Assembly: GCF_008080435.1 (NCBI RefSeq)
Contig: NZ_VRKN01000013.1
Location: forward strand, 1-64,000
Origin: Enterobacter asburiae
GTDB taxonomy: Bacteria > Pseudomonadota > Gammaproteobacteria > Enterobacterales > Enterobacteriaceae
Length of the DNA: 64,000 nucleotides
Direction of reading: 5' to 3'
Part shown: positions 12,098-25,932 of the stretch, piece after piece
Layout: every line of letters starts with the position of its first letter
How positions within the stretch are numbered: position 1 is the first letter of the stretch
The notes under the pieces: generated by a model
What the model saw: the letters and a program-made list of their open reading frames with translations, nothing else
What the model was told of the DNA's origin: nothing
The model's database searches: none
Program-made: the position numbers and the translations under genes

Positions 12098-13534
12098 TTA
12101 CTGTTCGCTTTCATCGGTATATCGTTTCGCTTTATATGCCGGGTGCATCAGGTTCTGGGCCGAGAAGATATCGTCCAGCTCAGCTTCGGTCAACAGCCCG
12201 CGCTCCAGCACCACTTCACGTACGCTCTTACCGGTTTCGGCGCAAATCTTACCGACGATGTCACCATTGTGGTGACCGATGAACGGATTGAGGTAGGTGA
12301 CGATCCCGATGGAGTTATAGACATAACCCTCACAGACTTCTTTATTCGCTGTGATGCCGTTAATGCATTTTTCCAGCAGGTTGTAGCAGGCGTTCGTCAG
12401 GATGTGGATAGATTCAAACATCGCCTGGCCAATCACTGGCTCCATCACGTTCAGCTGCAGCTGACCCGCTTCAGAGGCCATGGTCACGGTCGTATCGTTA
12501 CCGATGACTTTGAAGCAAACCTGGTTCACCACTTCTGGCACGACCGGGTTCACCTTGGCTGGCATGATGGACGAACCCGCCTGCAGTTCTGGCAGGTTGA
12601 TTTCGTTCAGGCCAGCACGCGGACCGGAAGAGAGCAGGCGCAGGTCGTTACAGATTTTGGACAGTTTCACTGCCAGACGTTTCAGGGCGCTGTGTACCAT
12701 GACGTAGGCGCCGCAGTCTGAGGTGGCTTCAATCAGGTCTTCTGCAGGCACAACCGGCAGGTTAGAGACTTCAGCCAGCTTCTGTACCGCCAGCTGCTGA
12801 TAGCCATCCGGGGTGTTCAGACGCGTACCGATGGCGGTTGCGCCCAGGTTCACTTCCAGCAGCAGCTCGGAGGTGCGCAGCAGGTTTTTGGTCTCTTCGT
12901 TAAGCAGCACGTTAAACGCGTGGAATTCCTGGCCGAGCGTCATCGGCACCGCGTCCTGCAGCTGGGTACGACCCATTTTCAGGATGTCCTGGAACTCAAC
13001 CGCTTTACGCTGGAAGCCATCACCCAGTTGGTTGATCGCGTCCACCAGTTTCACTACAGAGGCATACACCGCGATACGGAAGCCGGTAGGGTAGGCGTCG
13101 TTGGTGGACTGGCATTTGTTAACGTGGTCGTTCGGGTTCAGGTACTGGTATTCACCTTTCTGGTGACCCATCAGCTCCAGGCCGATGTTTGCCAGTACTT
13201 CGTTGGTATTCATGTTGACGGAGGTGCCCGCGCCGCCCTGATAGACGTCAACCGGGAACTGGTCCATGCATTTGCCGTTGTTCAGCACTTCATCGCAGGC
13301 CGCGATAATCGCATTTGCCGCGCTTTTAGGAATGGTTTGCAGCTCTTTGTTGGCCAGTGCTGCGGCTTTCTTTACCATCACCATGCCACGGACAAACTCA
13401 GGGATGTCGCTGATTTTGCTGTTGCTGATGTAGAAGTTTTCAATCGCTCTCAGAGTGTGAACACCGTAGTAGGCATCCGCTGGAACTTCCCTGGTACCCA
13501 ACAAGTCTTCTTCGATACGAATGTTGTTTAACAT
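12098..13534 (-). CDS. aspA: Aspartate ammonia-lyase (aspartase)
   Basis: 478 residues from the ATG at 13534, exactly the E. coli length. Upstream in-frame codons to 13576 are not needed. It deaminates L-aspartate to fumarate and ammonia as a cytoplasmic homotetramer. The superfamily signature [11 protein letters not shown], with the catalytic-loop serine, is present, as are the [13 protein letters not shown] and [15 protein letters not shown] substrate segments. The first codons read [24 protein letters not shown]-type site lies upstream at 13721-13736, consistent with the catabolite control known for aspA. Confidence 0.97.
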   Translation of the reverse strand: MLNNIRIEEDLLGTREVPADAYYGVHTLRAIENFYISNSKISDIPEFVRGMVMVKKAAALANKELQTIPKSAANAIIAACDEVLNNGKCMDQFPVDVYQGGAGTSVNMNTNEVLANIGLELMGHQKGEYQYLNPNDHVNKCQSTNDAYPTGFRIAVYASVVKLVDAINQLGDGFQRKAVEFQDILKMGRTQLQDAVPMTLGQEFHAFNVLLNEETKNLLRTSELLLEVNLGATAIGTRLNTPDGYQQLAVQKLAEVSNLPVVPAEDLIEATSDCGAYVMVHSALKRLAVKLSKICNDLRLLSSGPRAGLNEINLPELQAGSSIMPAKVNPVVPEVVNQVCFKVIGNDTTVTMASEAGQLQLNVMEPVIGQAMFESIHILTNACYNLLEKCINGITANKEVCEGYVYNSIGIVTYLNPFIGHHNGDIVGKICAETGKSVREVVLERGLLTEAELDDIFSAQNLMHPAYKAKRYTDESEQ

Positions 13535-13720
13535 GTGAACCTTCTTTTCAAGCTGCCGATGGATTGTACTAAACACACAGTATTTATGTGGTTTTGAATA
13601 TTTTCTGGCCGACGATTATTCCCTCAATCAGCCAGATGCTCGAGATCATATGCTGATGATAGCGAATTGCCGTAAGCTGGATCACTTATTATTGAGCCGA
13701 TTCCATGATAATTATTAATC

Positions 13721-13736
13721 TGTGAAATGGGTCACC
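13721..13736. promoter_or_regulatory. CRP-type site in the aspA-fxsA gap
   Basis: TGTGA-AATGGG-TCACC, nine of ten half-site positions of the CRP consensus with the right six-base spacer. It is in the 335-bp gap between the divergent aspA and fxsA starts, about 190 bp from aspA. CRP activation of aspA is established in E. coli. The rest of the gap is AT-rich promoter DNA in which I see no gene. Confidence 0.6.
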
Positions 13737-13869
13737 GCTTTAATATTTCCAAAAAAAATATCCGTGCAAACTGATTGAATTTTCGCTAACCGTCACCATT
13801 TCATACAAACGCGCGTCGCGAACACATTCAGACAGGGGCCCGACGGCCCTTGCCACACAGGAGATGCCA

Positions 13870-14334
13870 GTGCGCTGGATACCGTTTATTGCTTTCTTTC
13901 TCTATGTTTACATTGAGATTTCCATTTTCATCCAGGTTGCCCATGTGCTGGGCGTCCTGTTGACGCTGATTCTGGTGATTTTCACCTCCGTCATCGGCAT
14001 GTCGCTGGTGCGTAATCAGGGTTTCAAAAATTTCCTGTTAATGCAGCAGAAGATGGCTGCCGGTGAAAGCCCGGCAGCCGAGATGATCAAAAGCGTATCG
14101 CTGATTATTGCGGGGCTGCTGCTGATCCTGCCGGGGTTCTTCACCGACTTCCTCGGCCTTCTGCTGCTTCTGCCGCCAGTGCAAAAACACCTGACCATGA
14201 AGCTGCTGCCGCATCTGCGCTTTAGCCGTATGCCGGGCGGCGGGTTCAGCACCGGGCCGGGCGATACCTTTGAAGGGGAGTATCAGCGTAAGGATGAACA
14301 GCACGACCGTTTAGACCATAAAGACGATCGGTGA
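13870..14334 (+). CDS. fxsA: FxsA membrane protein
   Basis: 154 residues from GTG 13870. The ATG at 13864 abuts the AGGAG ribosome site, while the GTG is six bases from it and matches the E. coli start MRW. The protein has three to four membrane helices (WIPFIAFFLYVYIEISIFI, VLGVLLTLILVIFTSVIGM, LIIAGLLLILPGFFTDFLG) and a polar C-terminal tail ending DRLDHKDDR. When overproduced in E. coli it suppresses exclusion of phage T7 by the F plasmid. Its normal function is unknown. Confidence 0.93.
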   Translation: MRWIPFIAFFLYVYIEISIFIQVAHVLGVLLTLILVIFTSVIGMSLVRNQGFKNFLLMQQKMAAGESPAAEMIKSVSLIIAGLLLILPGFFTDFLGLLLLLPPVQKHLTMKLLPHLRFSRMPGGGFSTGPGDTFEGEYQRKDEQHDRLDHKDDR

Positions 14335-14341
14335 TTTTGTT

Positions 14342-14356
14342 GCCCGGTGGCTTCGC

Positions 14357-14365
<9 letters not shown>
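14342..14365. repeat. REP element overlapping the end of yjeH
   Basis: GCCCGGTGGCTTCGCTTACC followed by GGGC, a REP-type palindrome between the convergent fxsA and yjeH. The yjeH stop codon and last codons (14357 onward) fall inside it. Confidence 0.75.
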
Positions 14366-16080
<1,715 letters not shown>

Positions 16081-16099
16081 TTTACGCACGAGAATTTGA

Positions 16100-17755
<1,656 letters not shown>

Positions 17756-17781
17756 TCGTGCGCTCTACGTCGTAGAATGTG

Positions 17782-17815
17782 AAAAACCCCCGGGCAGAGA
17801 TGCTCGGGGGTTTTT
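17782..17815 (+). terminator. groESL terminator
   Basis: AAAAACCCCCG pairs with CGGGGGTTTTT (11 bp, further pairing inside), ending in T run; 26 nt after the groEL stop. Confidence 0.93.
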
Positions 17816-17889
17816 CTTTTGGTCATCTTTTAGGTATAAGATTTAGACACGGACAACTACTGTCCAGCTTATTGAAAACGAGGAATAAC

Positions 17890-18243
17890 ATGCGCGTAAA
17901 AGTCTGTGCAGGGATTGTAGGGGCAGCATTGCTGCTGGCAGGTTGTAGCTCCAGCAATGAGCTGTCGGCAGCGGGCCAGAGCGTTCGCTTTGTGGAAGAT
18001 AAGCCTGGCAGTGAATGCCAGCTGTTAGGCACGGCAACCGGTGAGCAAAGCAACTGGATGTCAGGTCAGCATGGCGAAGAAGGTGGCTCTATGCGCGGTG
18101 CAGCGAATGCCCTGCGTAACCAGGCTGCGGCAATGGGCGGTAACGTGATTTACGGCGTGAGCAGCCCAACGCAGAGTATGCTGTCCAGCTTCGTCCCGAC
18201 CGCCAGCCAGATGAATGGCCAGGTCTACAAGTGCCCAAACTGA
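17890..18243 (+). CDS. yjeI: Lipoprotein YjeI (DUF4156)
   Basis: 117 residues from ATG 17890, preceded by GAGGAATAAC, the same length as E. coli YjeI. Signal peptide with lipobox LLAGC, so it is probably an outer-membrane lipoprotein. The mature part keeps two further cysteines (SECQLLG, YKCPN). Function unknown. An upstream in-frame ATG at 17779 lies in the groEL terminator and is rejected. Confidence 0.92.
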   Translation: MRVKVCAGIVGAALLLAGCSSSNELSAAGQSVRFVEDKPGSECQLLGTATGEQSNWMSGQHGEEGGSMRGAANALRNQAAAMGGNVIYGVSSPTQSMLSSFVPTASQMNGQVYKCPN

Positions 18244-18281
18244 GTTAGCATGCTGATGGCGCTGCGCCCGGACCCTGTAGG

Positions 18282-18310
18282 GCAGGTAAGCGTAGCGCCA
18301 CCTGCTTTTT
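18282..18310 (+). terminator. REP-like terminator after yjeI
   Basis: GCAGGT...ACCTGC arms around an AAGCGTAGCGCC loop, followed by five T. It looks like a REP variant serving as the terminator between the convergent yjeI and epmB. Confidence 0.65.
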
Positions 18311-19337
18311 AGTGCTGCCGCAGCTGCAAGTCCAGCGGCGTCTTGCTCGGCTCTCCGCCAATCTCGCGTGCCAGCTTCGGTACCATATAGCCTGAAACCA
18401 GCGTTAACAGTTCGCGCATAATCTGCCGGGCTTCATCATCCGTCACCATGAAATGGGCCGCGCCCTGAACGCGATCCAGCACGTGCAGGTAATAGGGCAT
18501 CACGCCCGCATCAAACAGAGCATTGCTCAGGTCAGCCAGCACGCGGGCGCTGTCATTCACGCCGCGCAGCAGCACGCTCTGGTTCAGCAGCGTCACGCCC
18601 GCTTTACGCAGCCGCGCCATCGCCGCGCGAAACGCATCGTCGATTTCGTTCGCGTGGTTGATATGGTTCACCAGTAGCACCTGCAATCGAGACTGCTCCA
18701 GACGTGATACCAGGCCGTCAGTGATCCGCGCCGGAATAACAATCGGTAAACGGCTGTGAATGCGCAGGCGCTTAATGTGCGGGATGGCTTCCAGCTGCGT
18801 CAGCAGCCAGTCCAGCTCATGATCTTTTGCCATCAGCGGGTCACCGCCGGAAAAAATGATCTCATCCAGCTCCGGATGGGCGGCGATATAGTCCAGCGCG
18901 GCCTGCCAGTTGCGTTTATTGCCCTGATTTTCGGCGTAAGGGAAGTGCCGACGGAAGCAATAACGACAATTTACCGCACAGCCGCCTTTTACCAGCAGCA
19001 GGGCGCGGTTGAGATACTTGTGCAGTAAACCCGGCACCACACTGTTCTGCTCTTCCAGCGGATCGGTACTGTATCCCGGCGCGGTGACAAACTCATCCTG
19101 CGAAGTAAGCGTTTGTTTTAATAGCGGATCGTTGGGGTTGCCTTTCTCCATCCGCGCCACAAACGCACGGGGAACGCGCAGGGCGAAAAGGCGCTTTGCC
19201 TCGCGGCCTGCAAGCAACTCTGGGTGCTGATCGAGGTCTAAAAGACGCAGCAATTCATCAGGACTGGTGATTACATCGGCAAGTTGCGATAACCAATCTT
19301 CTCTGGACGGGGTGTTTAGGGTTACAATATGCGCCAT
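18309..19337 (-). CDS. epmB: EF-P lysine 2,3-aminomutase EpmB
   Basis: 342 residues, the E. coli length. Radical SAM enzyme with the cluster motif C-A-V-N-C-R-Y-C-F around residues 120-128 and the glycine-rich SAM site [11 protein letters not shown]. It converts lysine to (R)-beta-lysine, which EpmA then attaches to EF-P. It is transcribed divergently from efp, their starts 40 nt apart, so partner genes share a promoter region. Confidence 0.96.
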   Translation of the reverse strand: MAHIVTLNTPSREDWLSQLADVITSPDELLRLLDLDQHPELLAGREAKRLFALRVPRAFVARMEKGNPNDPLLKQTLTSQDEFVTAPGYSTDPLEEQNSVVPGLLHKYLNRALLLVKGGCAVNCRYCFRRHFPYAENQGNKRNWQAALDYIAAHPELDEIIFSGGDPLMAKDHELDWLLTQLEAIPHIKRLRIHSRLPIVIPARITDGLVSRLEQSRLQVLLVNHINHANEIDDAFRAAMARLRKAGVTLLNQSVLLRGVNDSARVLADLSNALFDAGVMPYYLHVLDRVQGAAHFMVTDDEARQIMRELLTLVSGYMVPKLAREIGGEPSKTPLDLQLRQH

Positions 19338-19377
19338 TTTGTGGCTTAGCTACCAGTTAACAAATTTAGAGGGCCTT

Positions 19378-19944
19378 ATGGCAACGTACTATAGCAACGA
19401 TTTTCGTGCTGGTCTTAAAATCATGATGGACGGCGAACCGTACGCGGTTGAAGCCAGCGAATTCGTTAAACCAGGTAAAGGCCAGGCATTCGCACGCGTT
19501 AAGCTGCGCCGTCTGCTGACCGGTACCCGTGTTGAGAAAACCTTCAAGTCTACTGACTCCGCTGAAGGCGCTGATGTTGTTGATATGAACCTGACCTATC
19601 TGTACAACGACGGTGAGTTCTATCATTTCATGAACAACTCCACTTTCGAACAGCTGTCTGCTGATGAGAAAGCGGTAGGTGACAGCGCTAAATGGCTGCT
19701 GGATCAGGCTGAGTGCATCGTGACCCTGTGGAACGGCCAGCCTATCGCTGTGACCCCACCAAACTTCGTAGAGCTGGAAATCGTTGAAACCGATCCAGGT
19801 CTGAAAGGTGATACCGCAGGTACCGGCGGTAAACCAGCCAAACTGTCTACCGGTGCAGTGGTTAAAGTGCCACTGTTCGTACAGACTGGCGAAGTGATCA
19901 AAGTGGATACCCGCTCCGGCGAATACGTGTCCCGCGTGAAGTAA
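19378..19944 (+). CDS. efp: Translation elongation factor P
   Basis: 188 residues from ATG 19378. Three beta-barrel domains. The modification loop reads [12 protein letters not shown] with the modified lysine at residue 34. It binds between the P and E sites of the ribosome and speeds peptide-bond formation at proline runs. The modifying enzymes EpmB (divergent neighbour) and EpmA (28026-29003) are both in the window. Confidence 0.98.
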   Translation: MATYYSNDFRAGLKIMMDGEPYAVEASEFVKPGKGQAFARVKLRRLLTGTRVEKTFKSTDSAEGADVVDMNLTYLYNDGEFYHFMNNSTFEQLSADEKAVGDSAKWLLDQAECIVTLWNGQPIAVTPPNFVELEIVETDPGLKGDTAGTGGKPAKLSTGAVVKVPLFVQTGEVIKVDTRSGEYVSRVK

Positions 19945-19999
19945 TTTACGTCATGATTGAAGGCGCAGCGCCCGCTGCGCCTGATTTTTGCAGGCAGGG

Positions 20000-20134
20000 A
20001 TGATGAAACGTACCGTTAAAATTCTGCTTCTGTTAGCGCTTTCCAGTGCATTGCTTTCCGGCTGTAACACCACGCGTGGAATGGGACAAGATATCCAGGA
20101 TCTCGGTCATATCATTTCTCACGCCGCCAGCTAA
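20000..20134 (+). CDS. ecnA: Entericidin A lipoprotein (antidote)
   Basis: 44 residues (MMKRTVKILLLL...). Signal peptide with lipobox LLSGC followed by NTTRGMGQDIQDLG, the entericidin family core, and ending SHAAS. The second codon is also ATG and could be the start. In E. coli EcnA counteracts the bacteriolytic lipoprotein EcnB. It lies directly upstream of ecnB, separated by 108 nt. Confidence 0.9.
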   Translation: MMKRTVKILLLLALSSALLSGCNTTRGMGQDIQDLGHIISHAAS

Positions 20135-20242
20135 GTTCGTCTAATTTTCCTAAAAATGCTTCCTTTTCCGTCAACCGGCGGGATCTTGTCTATTCTTAAG
20201 TTGCTATACACAAAACAACTTTGGCTATAAAAGGAAGATATT

Positions 20243-20389
20243 ATGGTTAAGAAGACAATTGCAGCGATCTTTTCAGTCCTGGTACTTTCTTCAGTGTTAA
20301 CGGCCTGTAATACCACGCGAGGCGTCGGTCAGGATATTTCTGAAGGTGGTAGCGCAATCTCTGGCGCGGCATCAAAAGCGCAGCAGTAA
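20243..20389 (+). CDS. ecnB: Entericidin B lipoprotein (toxin)
   Basis: 48 residues with a good ribosome site (AAGGAAGATATT). Lipobox LTAC after a hydrophobic signal, then [14 protein letters not shown] and AASKAQQ at the end, almost the E. coli EcnB. A small bacteriolytic lipoprotein, in E. coli expressed in stationary phase under sigma-S. The gap from ecnA (108 nt) leaves room for its own promoter. Confidence 0.92.
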   Translation: MVKKTIAAIFSVLVLSSVLTACNTTRGVGQDISEGGSAISGAASKAQQ

Positions 20390-20426
20390 TTAACACGCGG
20401 TACGGAACCAGCCGGGTTTCGTACCG

Positions 20427-21026
20427 TCAGCTTTCTGATTCCTGCAGGGATAAGAACGGAGAAAAACGCGTATCCATATGCAATTTCATGCGAATATTGC
20501 GTTTATAGGTATAAACCGTTTTTCCGTTGATACTCAGGTGAGCGGCAATTTTTTGATTGCTCGCGCCGTCCATCCACAATGTCAGCACCTTCTCTTCCTG
20601 CCGGGTCAGCAAGGGGGTGGCCTCCGTTGGTCTTTCAGCACTTGCGCGCGAGATTAATGCATCGTTGATAACCGTTGCCACTTCTTCGAGACTGGCGTTT
20701 TTCAACAACGACGACCACACCGGGAACTGTCCGAGCCAGTCTGTCATGCCGTTGTCCTCTCCCGATTGCAGCAAAATAAACGGTAATCGTTCACTGGCGT
20801 TAAGCAAGGACGAGAGCTGCTGAAAATGATGAATATCCTGCCTGAAGCCGTACAGGTCAGCGATAACCAGCGTGGGTTTCCATTGCAGAATGTGCTCTCT
20901 GGCAAGGAACAGATTATTCAGCCCGGTCACAACGTAGTGTCCCGGGAACAAACCGGAATGATTGAGCCATGCTTCAAACCCCGTGCGGGTGAAGTGACAA
21001 CGGTCAATCAAAAGAATTTTGAACAT
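20427..21026 (-). CDS. ecnR: LuxR-family regulator EcnR (EntR)
   Basis: 199 residues. The N-terminal part resembles a receiver-like domain without a full phosphorylation site. The C-terminal LuxR helix-turn-helix is at about residues 140-190 (LLTRQEEKVLTLWMDGASNQ, then IAAHLSINGKTVYTYKRNI). Citrobacter freundii has a regulator of this type beside its entericidin locus, between ecnB and sugE; the place here is the same. It converges on ecnB. The name rests on that synteny. Confidence 0.75.
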   Translation of the reverse strand: MFKILLIDRCHFTRTGFEAWLNHSGLFPGHYVVTGLNNLFLAREHILQWKPTLVIADLYGFRQDIHHFQQLSSLLNASERLPFILLQSGEDNGMTDWLGQFPVWSSLLKNASLEEVATVINDALISRASAERPTEATPLLTRQEEKVLTLWMDGASNQKIAAHLSINGKTVYTYKRNIRMKLHMDTRFSPFLSLQESES

Positions 21027-21215
21027 ATTTTATTCGCAGTCGGCTAGTGGTTTGGCTTCCTGCCATCAGAAAGCACATCATCATAGAGAAGTCGGATGAG
21101 TGCTAAATGCCGGAACTACGCGCCATACTGCAGCTATTTCTTGCCTTAACGTGTTCAGCAAAAAATGATTGAAAAAAAATAGCACGCTAACCACAATATG
21201 GGGCGTAATCTCTGC

Positions 21216-21260
21216 CTTACGGGACGACCCGTAAGCGTTTCTTTCACCGGGGACGGCCCC
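21216..21260 (+). promoter_or_regulatory. Guanidine-II riboswitch (mini-ykkC)
   Basis: Two hairpins with the diagnostic ACGR loops. 21216-21235 is CTTACGGG-ACGA-CCCGTAAG and 21249-21260 is GGGG-ACGG-CCCC, joined by 13 nt. They end 27 nt before the sugE start, close to its AAGGAG ribosome site. The class is known to switch on guanidinium exporters when guanidine binds. Confidence 0.93.
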
Positions 21261-21287
21261 AACTTGTATTAAGTTAAGGAGCCTGAA

Positions 21288-21605
21288 ATGTCCTGGATCA
21301 TTCTTTTTATTGCTGGCCTGCTCGAAGTGGTATGGGCGATTGGTCTCAAGTACACCCACGGATTTACCCGCCTGACGCCCAGCGTCATTACCATCACCGC
21401 GATGATCGTGAGTATTGTCCTGTTATCCTGGGCGATGCGCTCGTTGCCTGTGGGAACGGCTTATGCGGTCTGGACGGGCATTGGTGCGGTGGGGGCCGCC
21501 ATCACCGGCATTCTGCTGCTGGGAGAGTCAGCGAGTCTGGCGCGTATCGCCAGCCTCGCGTTGATTGTGGCCGGGATCATTGGGCTGAAGCTCAGTACCC
21601 ATTAA
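21288..21605 (+). CDS. sugE: Guanidinium exporter SugE (Gdx), SMR family
   Basis: 105 residues with four membrane helices. The SMR core motif is seen in [18 protein letters not shown], with the essential glutamate at residue 13, and in [14 protein letters not shown]. It works as an antiparallel dimer exchanging guanidinium for protons. The riboswitch directly upstream supports the substrate. Convergent with blc, whose stop codon overlaps its own by four bases (21602-21605). Confidence 0.96.
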   Translation: MSWIILFIAGLLEVVWAIGLKYTHGFTRLTPSVITITAMIVSIVLLSWAMRSLPVGTAYAVWTGIGAVGAAITGILLLGESASLARIASLALIVAGIIGLKLSTH

Positions 21606-22132
21606 TGGGGTTGTTTTACCCAGATGAGTTTTGACACATCAAACCCTTGCCGGGTCGCGACGTCCAGCATCTGCTGTTTCATTTCTGACGAAATAGTTGG
21701 CGTGCGGGAAAGTATCCACAGATAGTCGCGATCCGGCCCGCAGACCAGTGCGTGACGATACTCTCTGTCGAGCGCTATCACGTTATAGCCGCCATAAAAC
21801 GGGCCAAAGAAAGAGACTTTGAGCGCAGCCCGTCGCGGGTCGCCCGTGAAGTACGCTTTCCCAATTGACTGTTGCCACATCTCCCGATCGGGATTATAGC
21901 CCCGGTTGATCACCTGAATACCGCCATCATCCATCGGGCTGTAATTCGCAGTGACCTTCTCTAAGCCCTGCTCAAACCGATGGTCGAGGCGCGCGATTTC
22001 ATACCATGTTCCAAGGAAGCGTTGTGCATCAAAAGGCGTGACGACGGTAACGCCAGGCGGTGGGGTAGGGGAACTGCAGGCAACCACTAAAAACGCGGCT
22101 GTCACCGCGGCGATAACAGGCAGAATGCGCAT
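21602..22132 (-). CDS. blc: Outer-membrane lipocalin Blc
   Basis: 176 residues from ATG 22132. Lipobox VVAC places the mature lipoprotein in the outer membrane. Lipocalin signature with the [14 protein letters not shown] motif. Binds lysophospholipids or fatty acids, and in E. coli is sigma-S dependent. Upstream in-frame codons to 22276 have no signal and are rejected. Its place next to ampC is shared with E. coli and Citrobacter. Confidence 0.96.
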   Translation of the reverse strand: MRILPVIAAVTAAFLVVACSSPTPPPGVTVVTPFDAQRFLGTWYEIARLDHRFEQGLEKVTANYSPMDDGGIQVINRGYNPDREMWQQSIGKAYFTGDPRRAALKVSFFGPFYGGYNVIALDREYRHALVCGPDRDYLWILSRTPTISSEMKQQMLDVATRQGFDVSKLIWVKQPH

Positions 22133-22205
22133 AGGAGTTTCCTTACTGTTTTTTGTTAAGTGTAGATGACGGCAAGGAAAATGTGGTTTTTGTGCGGTGT
22201 GTTTC

Positions 22206-22232
22206 GCCGGGTAAGCGAAGCCGCCACCCGGC
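22206..22232. repeat. REP element between ampC and blc
   Basis: GCCGGGT and ACCCGGC arms around AAGCGAAGCCGCC, just after the ampC stop codon. Confidence 0.8.
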
Positions 22233-22238
22233 AATGTT

Positions 22239-23516
<1,278 letters not shown>

Positions 23517-24392
23517 ATGACACGCAGCTATCTTCCTCTTAATTCCCTGCGGGCGTTTGAAGCTGCCGCCAGGCACCTCAGTTTTACTCATGCCGCTATC
23601 GAGCTGAACGTCACCCATTCCGCGATTAGCCAGCACGTAAAGGCGCTGGAGCAGCACCTTAATTGCCAGCTGTTTGTCCGCGTCTCGCGTGGGCTAATGT
23701 TGACCACCGAAGGCGAAAATTTACTGCCGGTGCTGAATGACTCGTTCGATCGTATCGCCGGAATGCTGGATCGCTTTGCCAGCCAGCGCGCTCAGGAGAA
23801 GCTCAAAATAGGTGTGGTAGGGACCTTTGCCACGGGGGTTTTGTTCTCTCAGCTCGCGGACTTTCGCCGCCGCTATCCGCATATTGATCTTCAGCTTTCC
23901 ACCCATAACAATCGCGTCGACCCGGCGGCTGAAGGCCTTGATTACACCATTCGCTACGGTGGCGGCGCGTGGCATGGAACCGATGCTGAATTCCTTTGCC
24001 CTGCGCCGCTGGCTCCGGTCTGTACACCCGACATTGCCTCCTGTCTAAAAAGCCCGGCAGATATCCTGAAGTTTACCCTGCTGCGCTCCTACCGACGCGA
24101 CGAGTGGGCTGCGTGGATGCAGGCGGCGGGTGAACATCCTCCCTCGCCGACGCACCGGGTGATGGTGTTTGATTCGTCCGTGACCATGCTGGAAGCCGCG
24201 CAGGCAGGCGCAGGGATTGCCATTGCGCCTGTCGACATGTTTACCCATTTACTCAGCAGCGAGCGCATCGTGCAGCCGTTTGCAACGCAGATTGACCTCG
24301 GCAGTTACTGGCTGACAAGACTACAGTCACGGACAGAAACGCCCGCAATGCGCGAGTTTGCCCAGTGGCTGGTGGGGAAGATGCAGAAATAA
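23517..24392 (+). CDS. ampR: LysR-type regulator AmpR
   Basis: 291 residues. N-terminal helix-turn-helix (about 20-40, FTHAAIELNVTHSAISQHVK) and C-terminal effector domain. AmpR represses ampC when bound to UDP-MurNAc-pentapeptide and activates it when bound to anhydro-muropeptides. Residues where substitutions are known to give constitutive ampC expression are wild-type: Gly102 (GVVGTF) and Asp135 (NRVDPA). The gene ends 3 nt before a hairpin shared with the convergent frd operon. Confidence 0.96.
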   Translation: MTRSYLPLNSLRAFEAAARHLSFTHAAIELNVTHSAISQHVKALEQHLNCQLFVRVSRGLMLTTEGENLLPVLNDSFDRIAGMLDRFASQRAQEKLKIGVVGTFATGVLFSQLADFRRRYPHIDLQLSTHNNRVDPAAEGLDYTIRYGGGAWHGTDAEFLCPAPLAPVCTPDIASCLKSPADILKFTLLRSYRRDEWAAWMQAAGEHPPSPTHRVMVFDSSVTMLEAAQAGAGIAIAPVDMFTHLLSSERIVQPFATQIDLGSYWLTRLQSRTETPAMREFAQWLVGKMQK

Positions 24393-24414
24393 AAGGCCCG
24401 CCGGATGGCGGGCC
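24391..24414. terminator. Shared terminator of ampR and frdABCD
   Basis: Perfect 8-bp GC stem GGCCCGCC / GGCGGGCC with loop GGAT. On the minus strand it is followed by TTTTATTT, so it mainly ends the frd transcript. Confidence 0.85.
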
Positions 24415-24421
24415 AGAAGCG

Positions 24422-24781
24422 TCAGATGGTGACCACGGCAATCAGCGTCACCACGGTCAGGATGGTCGCCAGACCGTAGAACACCCATTTACCGTTCGGT
24501 ACATGGATTTTCAGGTCATGCATCGCATGGTGAATACGGTGCAGACCACACCACAGCGGCAGGACGATCATCAGGAAGATGAACACGCGACCGATAAAGC
24601 TGCCCGCGAACGCGAGTACGCGTTCGTAGCTCAGCGCATCGCCCGGGAACAGCCCCAGCGGCAGCATAATGCCGACCAGCAGGATGATGACGGGGGCGAT
24701 GATGGCACTCCACATGCCGCCTGCGCCAAACAGGCCCCAGAAGACCGGCTCGTCAGAACGTTTTGGATTTGGATTGATCAC
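24422..24781 (-). CDS. frdD: Fumarate reductase membrane anchor FrdD
   Basis: 119 residues from a GTG start at 24781, as in E. coli. Three membrane helices; with FrdC it anchors the FrdAB complex and forms the menaquinol site. Near-identical to E. coli throughout ([20 protein letters not shown]). It follows frdC by ten bases and ends the operon at the shared terminator. Confidence 0.96.
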   Translation of the reverse strand: MINPNPKRSDEPVFWGLFGAGGMWSAIIAPVIILLVGIMLPLGLFPGDALSYERVLAFAGSFIGRVFIFLMIVLPLWCGLHRIHHAMHDLKIHVPNGKWVFYGLATILTVVTLIAVVTI

Positions 24782-24791
24782 AGTAGTCTCC

Positions 24792-25187
24792 TTACCAGAA
24801 CAGTGCGACAAACAGAATGACCACAGTGACCAGAATCGTCACTGCCCAGAGCCCTTTAATCACCGGCTCTGGCCCCATTTTCTCGCCTTTTACGATGATG
24901 TTCGCCGCTTTTGGCGCCAGCTCAAACCAGGTTTTGGTATGAAGCAGTGCGGCTGCGAGCACAATCAGGTTCAGGATCACGATGATTGGGTTTTGCAGGA
25001 AACCGACAAAGCTGGCCCAGGTTTCCGGGCCATGCTTGAGGGCAAAAACGCCGTACATCAGCTCAAGGCTGAACCAGACCGCCGGTACCGCCGTGCCTTC
25101 ACGCAGCATGTAGAAGCGATAAAACGGCAGGTTTTTCCACCAGGTGGACGGCACAGGCCGCACATAGGCTTTGCGTTTAGTCGTCAT
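24792..25187 (-). CDS. frdC: Fumarate reductase membrane anchor FrdC
   Basis: 131 residues from the second of two adjacent ATG codons (25187), which has better spacing from AAGGAG and matches E. coli. Three membrane helices. The conserved menaquinol-site glutamate near residue 29 is seen in [10 protein letters not shown]. Part of frdABCD. Confidence 0.95.
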   Translation of the reverse strand: MTTKRKAYVRPVPSTWWKNLPFYRFYMLREGTAVPAVWFSLELMYGVFALKHGPETWASFVGFLQNPIIVILNLIVLAAALLHTKTWFELAPKAANIIVKGEKMGPEPVIKGLWAVTILVTVVILFVALFW

Positions 25188-25197
25188 CATGCACTCC

Positions 25198-25932
25198 TTA
25201 GCGTGGTTTCAGGGTAGCGATAAGAAAGTCTTTCGAGCTTTCCACTTTACCCTGTTGAATTGCGGCGGCCGGGTCGACGTGCTTCGGACACACTTCGGAG
25301 CAATAACCCACAAAGGTACAGCTCCAGACGCCGTTCTGGCTGTTTAGCTGCGCCATACGTTCTTTTTTACCGTGGTCTCGGCTGTCCTCGTTATAGCGGT
25401 GCGCCAGGGTAATGGCGGCCGGGCCGATGAACTCCTTGTTCAGGCCAAACTGTGGACAGGCGGCGTAGCACAGGCCGCAGTTGATGCAGCCGGAGAACTG
25501 ATGGTATTTCGCCATCTGAGCCGGCGTCTGGGTATTTGGCCCCTGATCCGGCGTGCGCGGATTACCAATGATGTACGGCTTAATGGCTTCCAGGCTTTCG
25601 ATAAAGTGGGTCATATCGACCACCAGATCGCGTTCAATCGGGAAGTTGCCCAGCGCTTCGACCTTAATGCCTTTGGTGTACTCGCGCAGGAAGGTCTTAC
25701 AGGCCAGTTTCGGCACCTTGTTGACCATCATGCCGCAGGAGCCGCAGATTGCCATGCGGCAGGACCAGCGGTAGCTCAGGTCTGGCGCCAGGTTATCTTT
25801 GATATAGCCGAGCGCATCCAGCAGGGAGGTTTGCTCGTCATAGGGCACTTCATAGAAAGCGCTGTGCGGTGCGGCGTCCACTTCCGGATTGTAGCGCACC
25901 ACTTCAACTTTTATTTTTTGCATCTCAGCCAT
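25198..25932 (-). CDS. frdB: Fumarate reductase iron-sulfur subunit FrdB
   Basis: 244 residues from ATG 25932. It carries the electron-transfer clusters: [2Fe-2S] ligands in [11 protein letters not shown] and the later LACKTF, then ferredoxin-type ligands in [12 protein letters not shown] and [11 protein letters not shown]. It passes electrons from menaquinol in FrdCD to the FAD of FrdA. The start overlaps the frdA stop by eight bases. Confidence 0.97.
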   Translation of the reverse strand: MAEMQKIKVEVVRYNPEVDAAPHSAFYEVPYDEQTSLLDALGYIKDNLAPDLSYRWSCRMAICGSCGMMVNKVPKLACKTFLREYTKGIKVEALGNFPIERDLVVDMTHFIESLEAIKPYIIGNPRTPDQGPNTQTPAQMAKYHQFSGCINCGLCYAACPQFGLNKEFIGPAAITLAHRYNEDSRDHGKKERMAQLNSQNGVWSCTFVGYCSEVCPKHVDPAAAIQQGKVESSKDFLIATLKPR

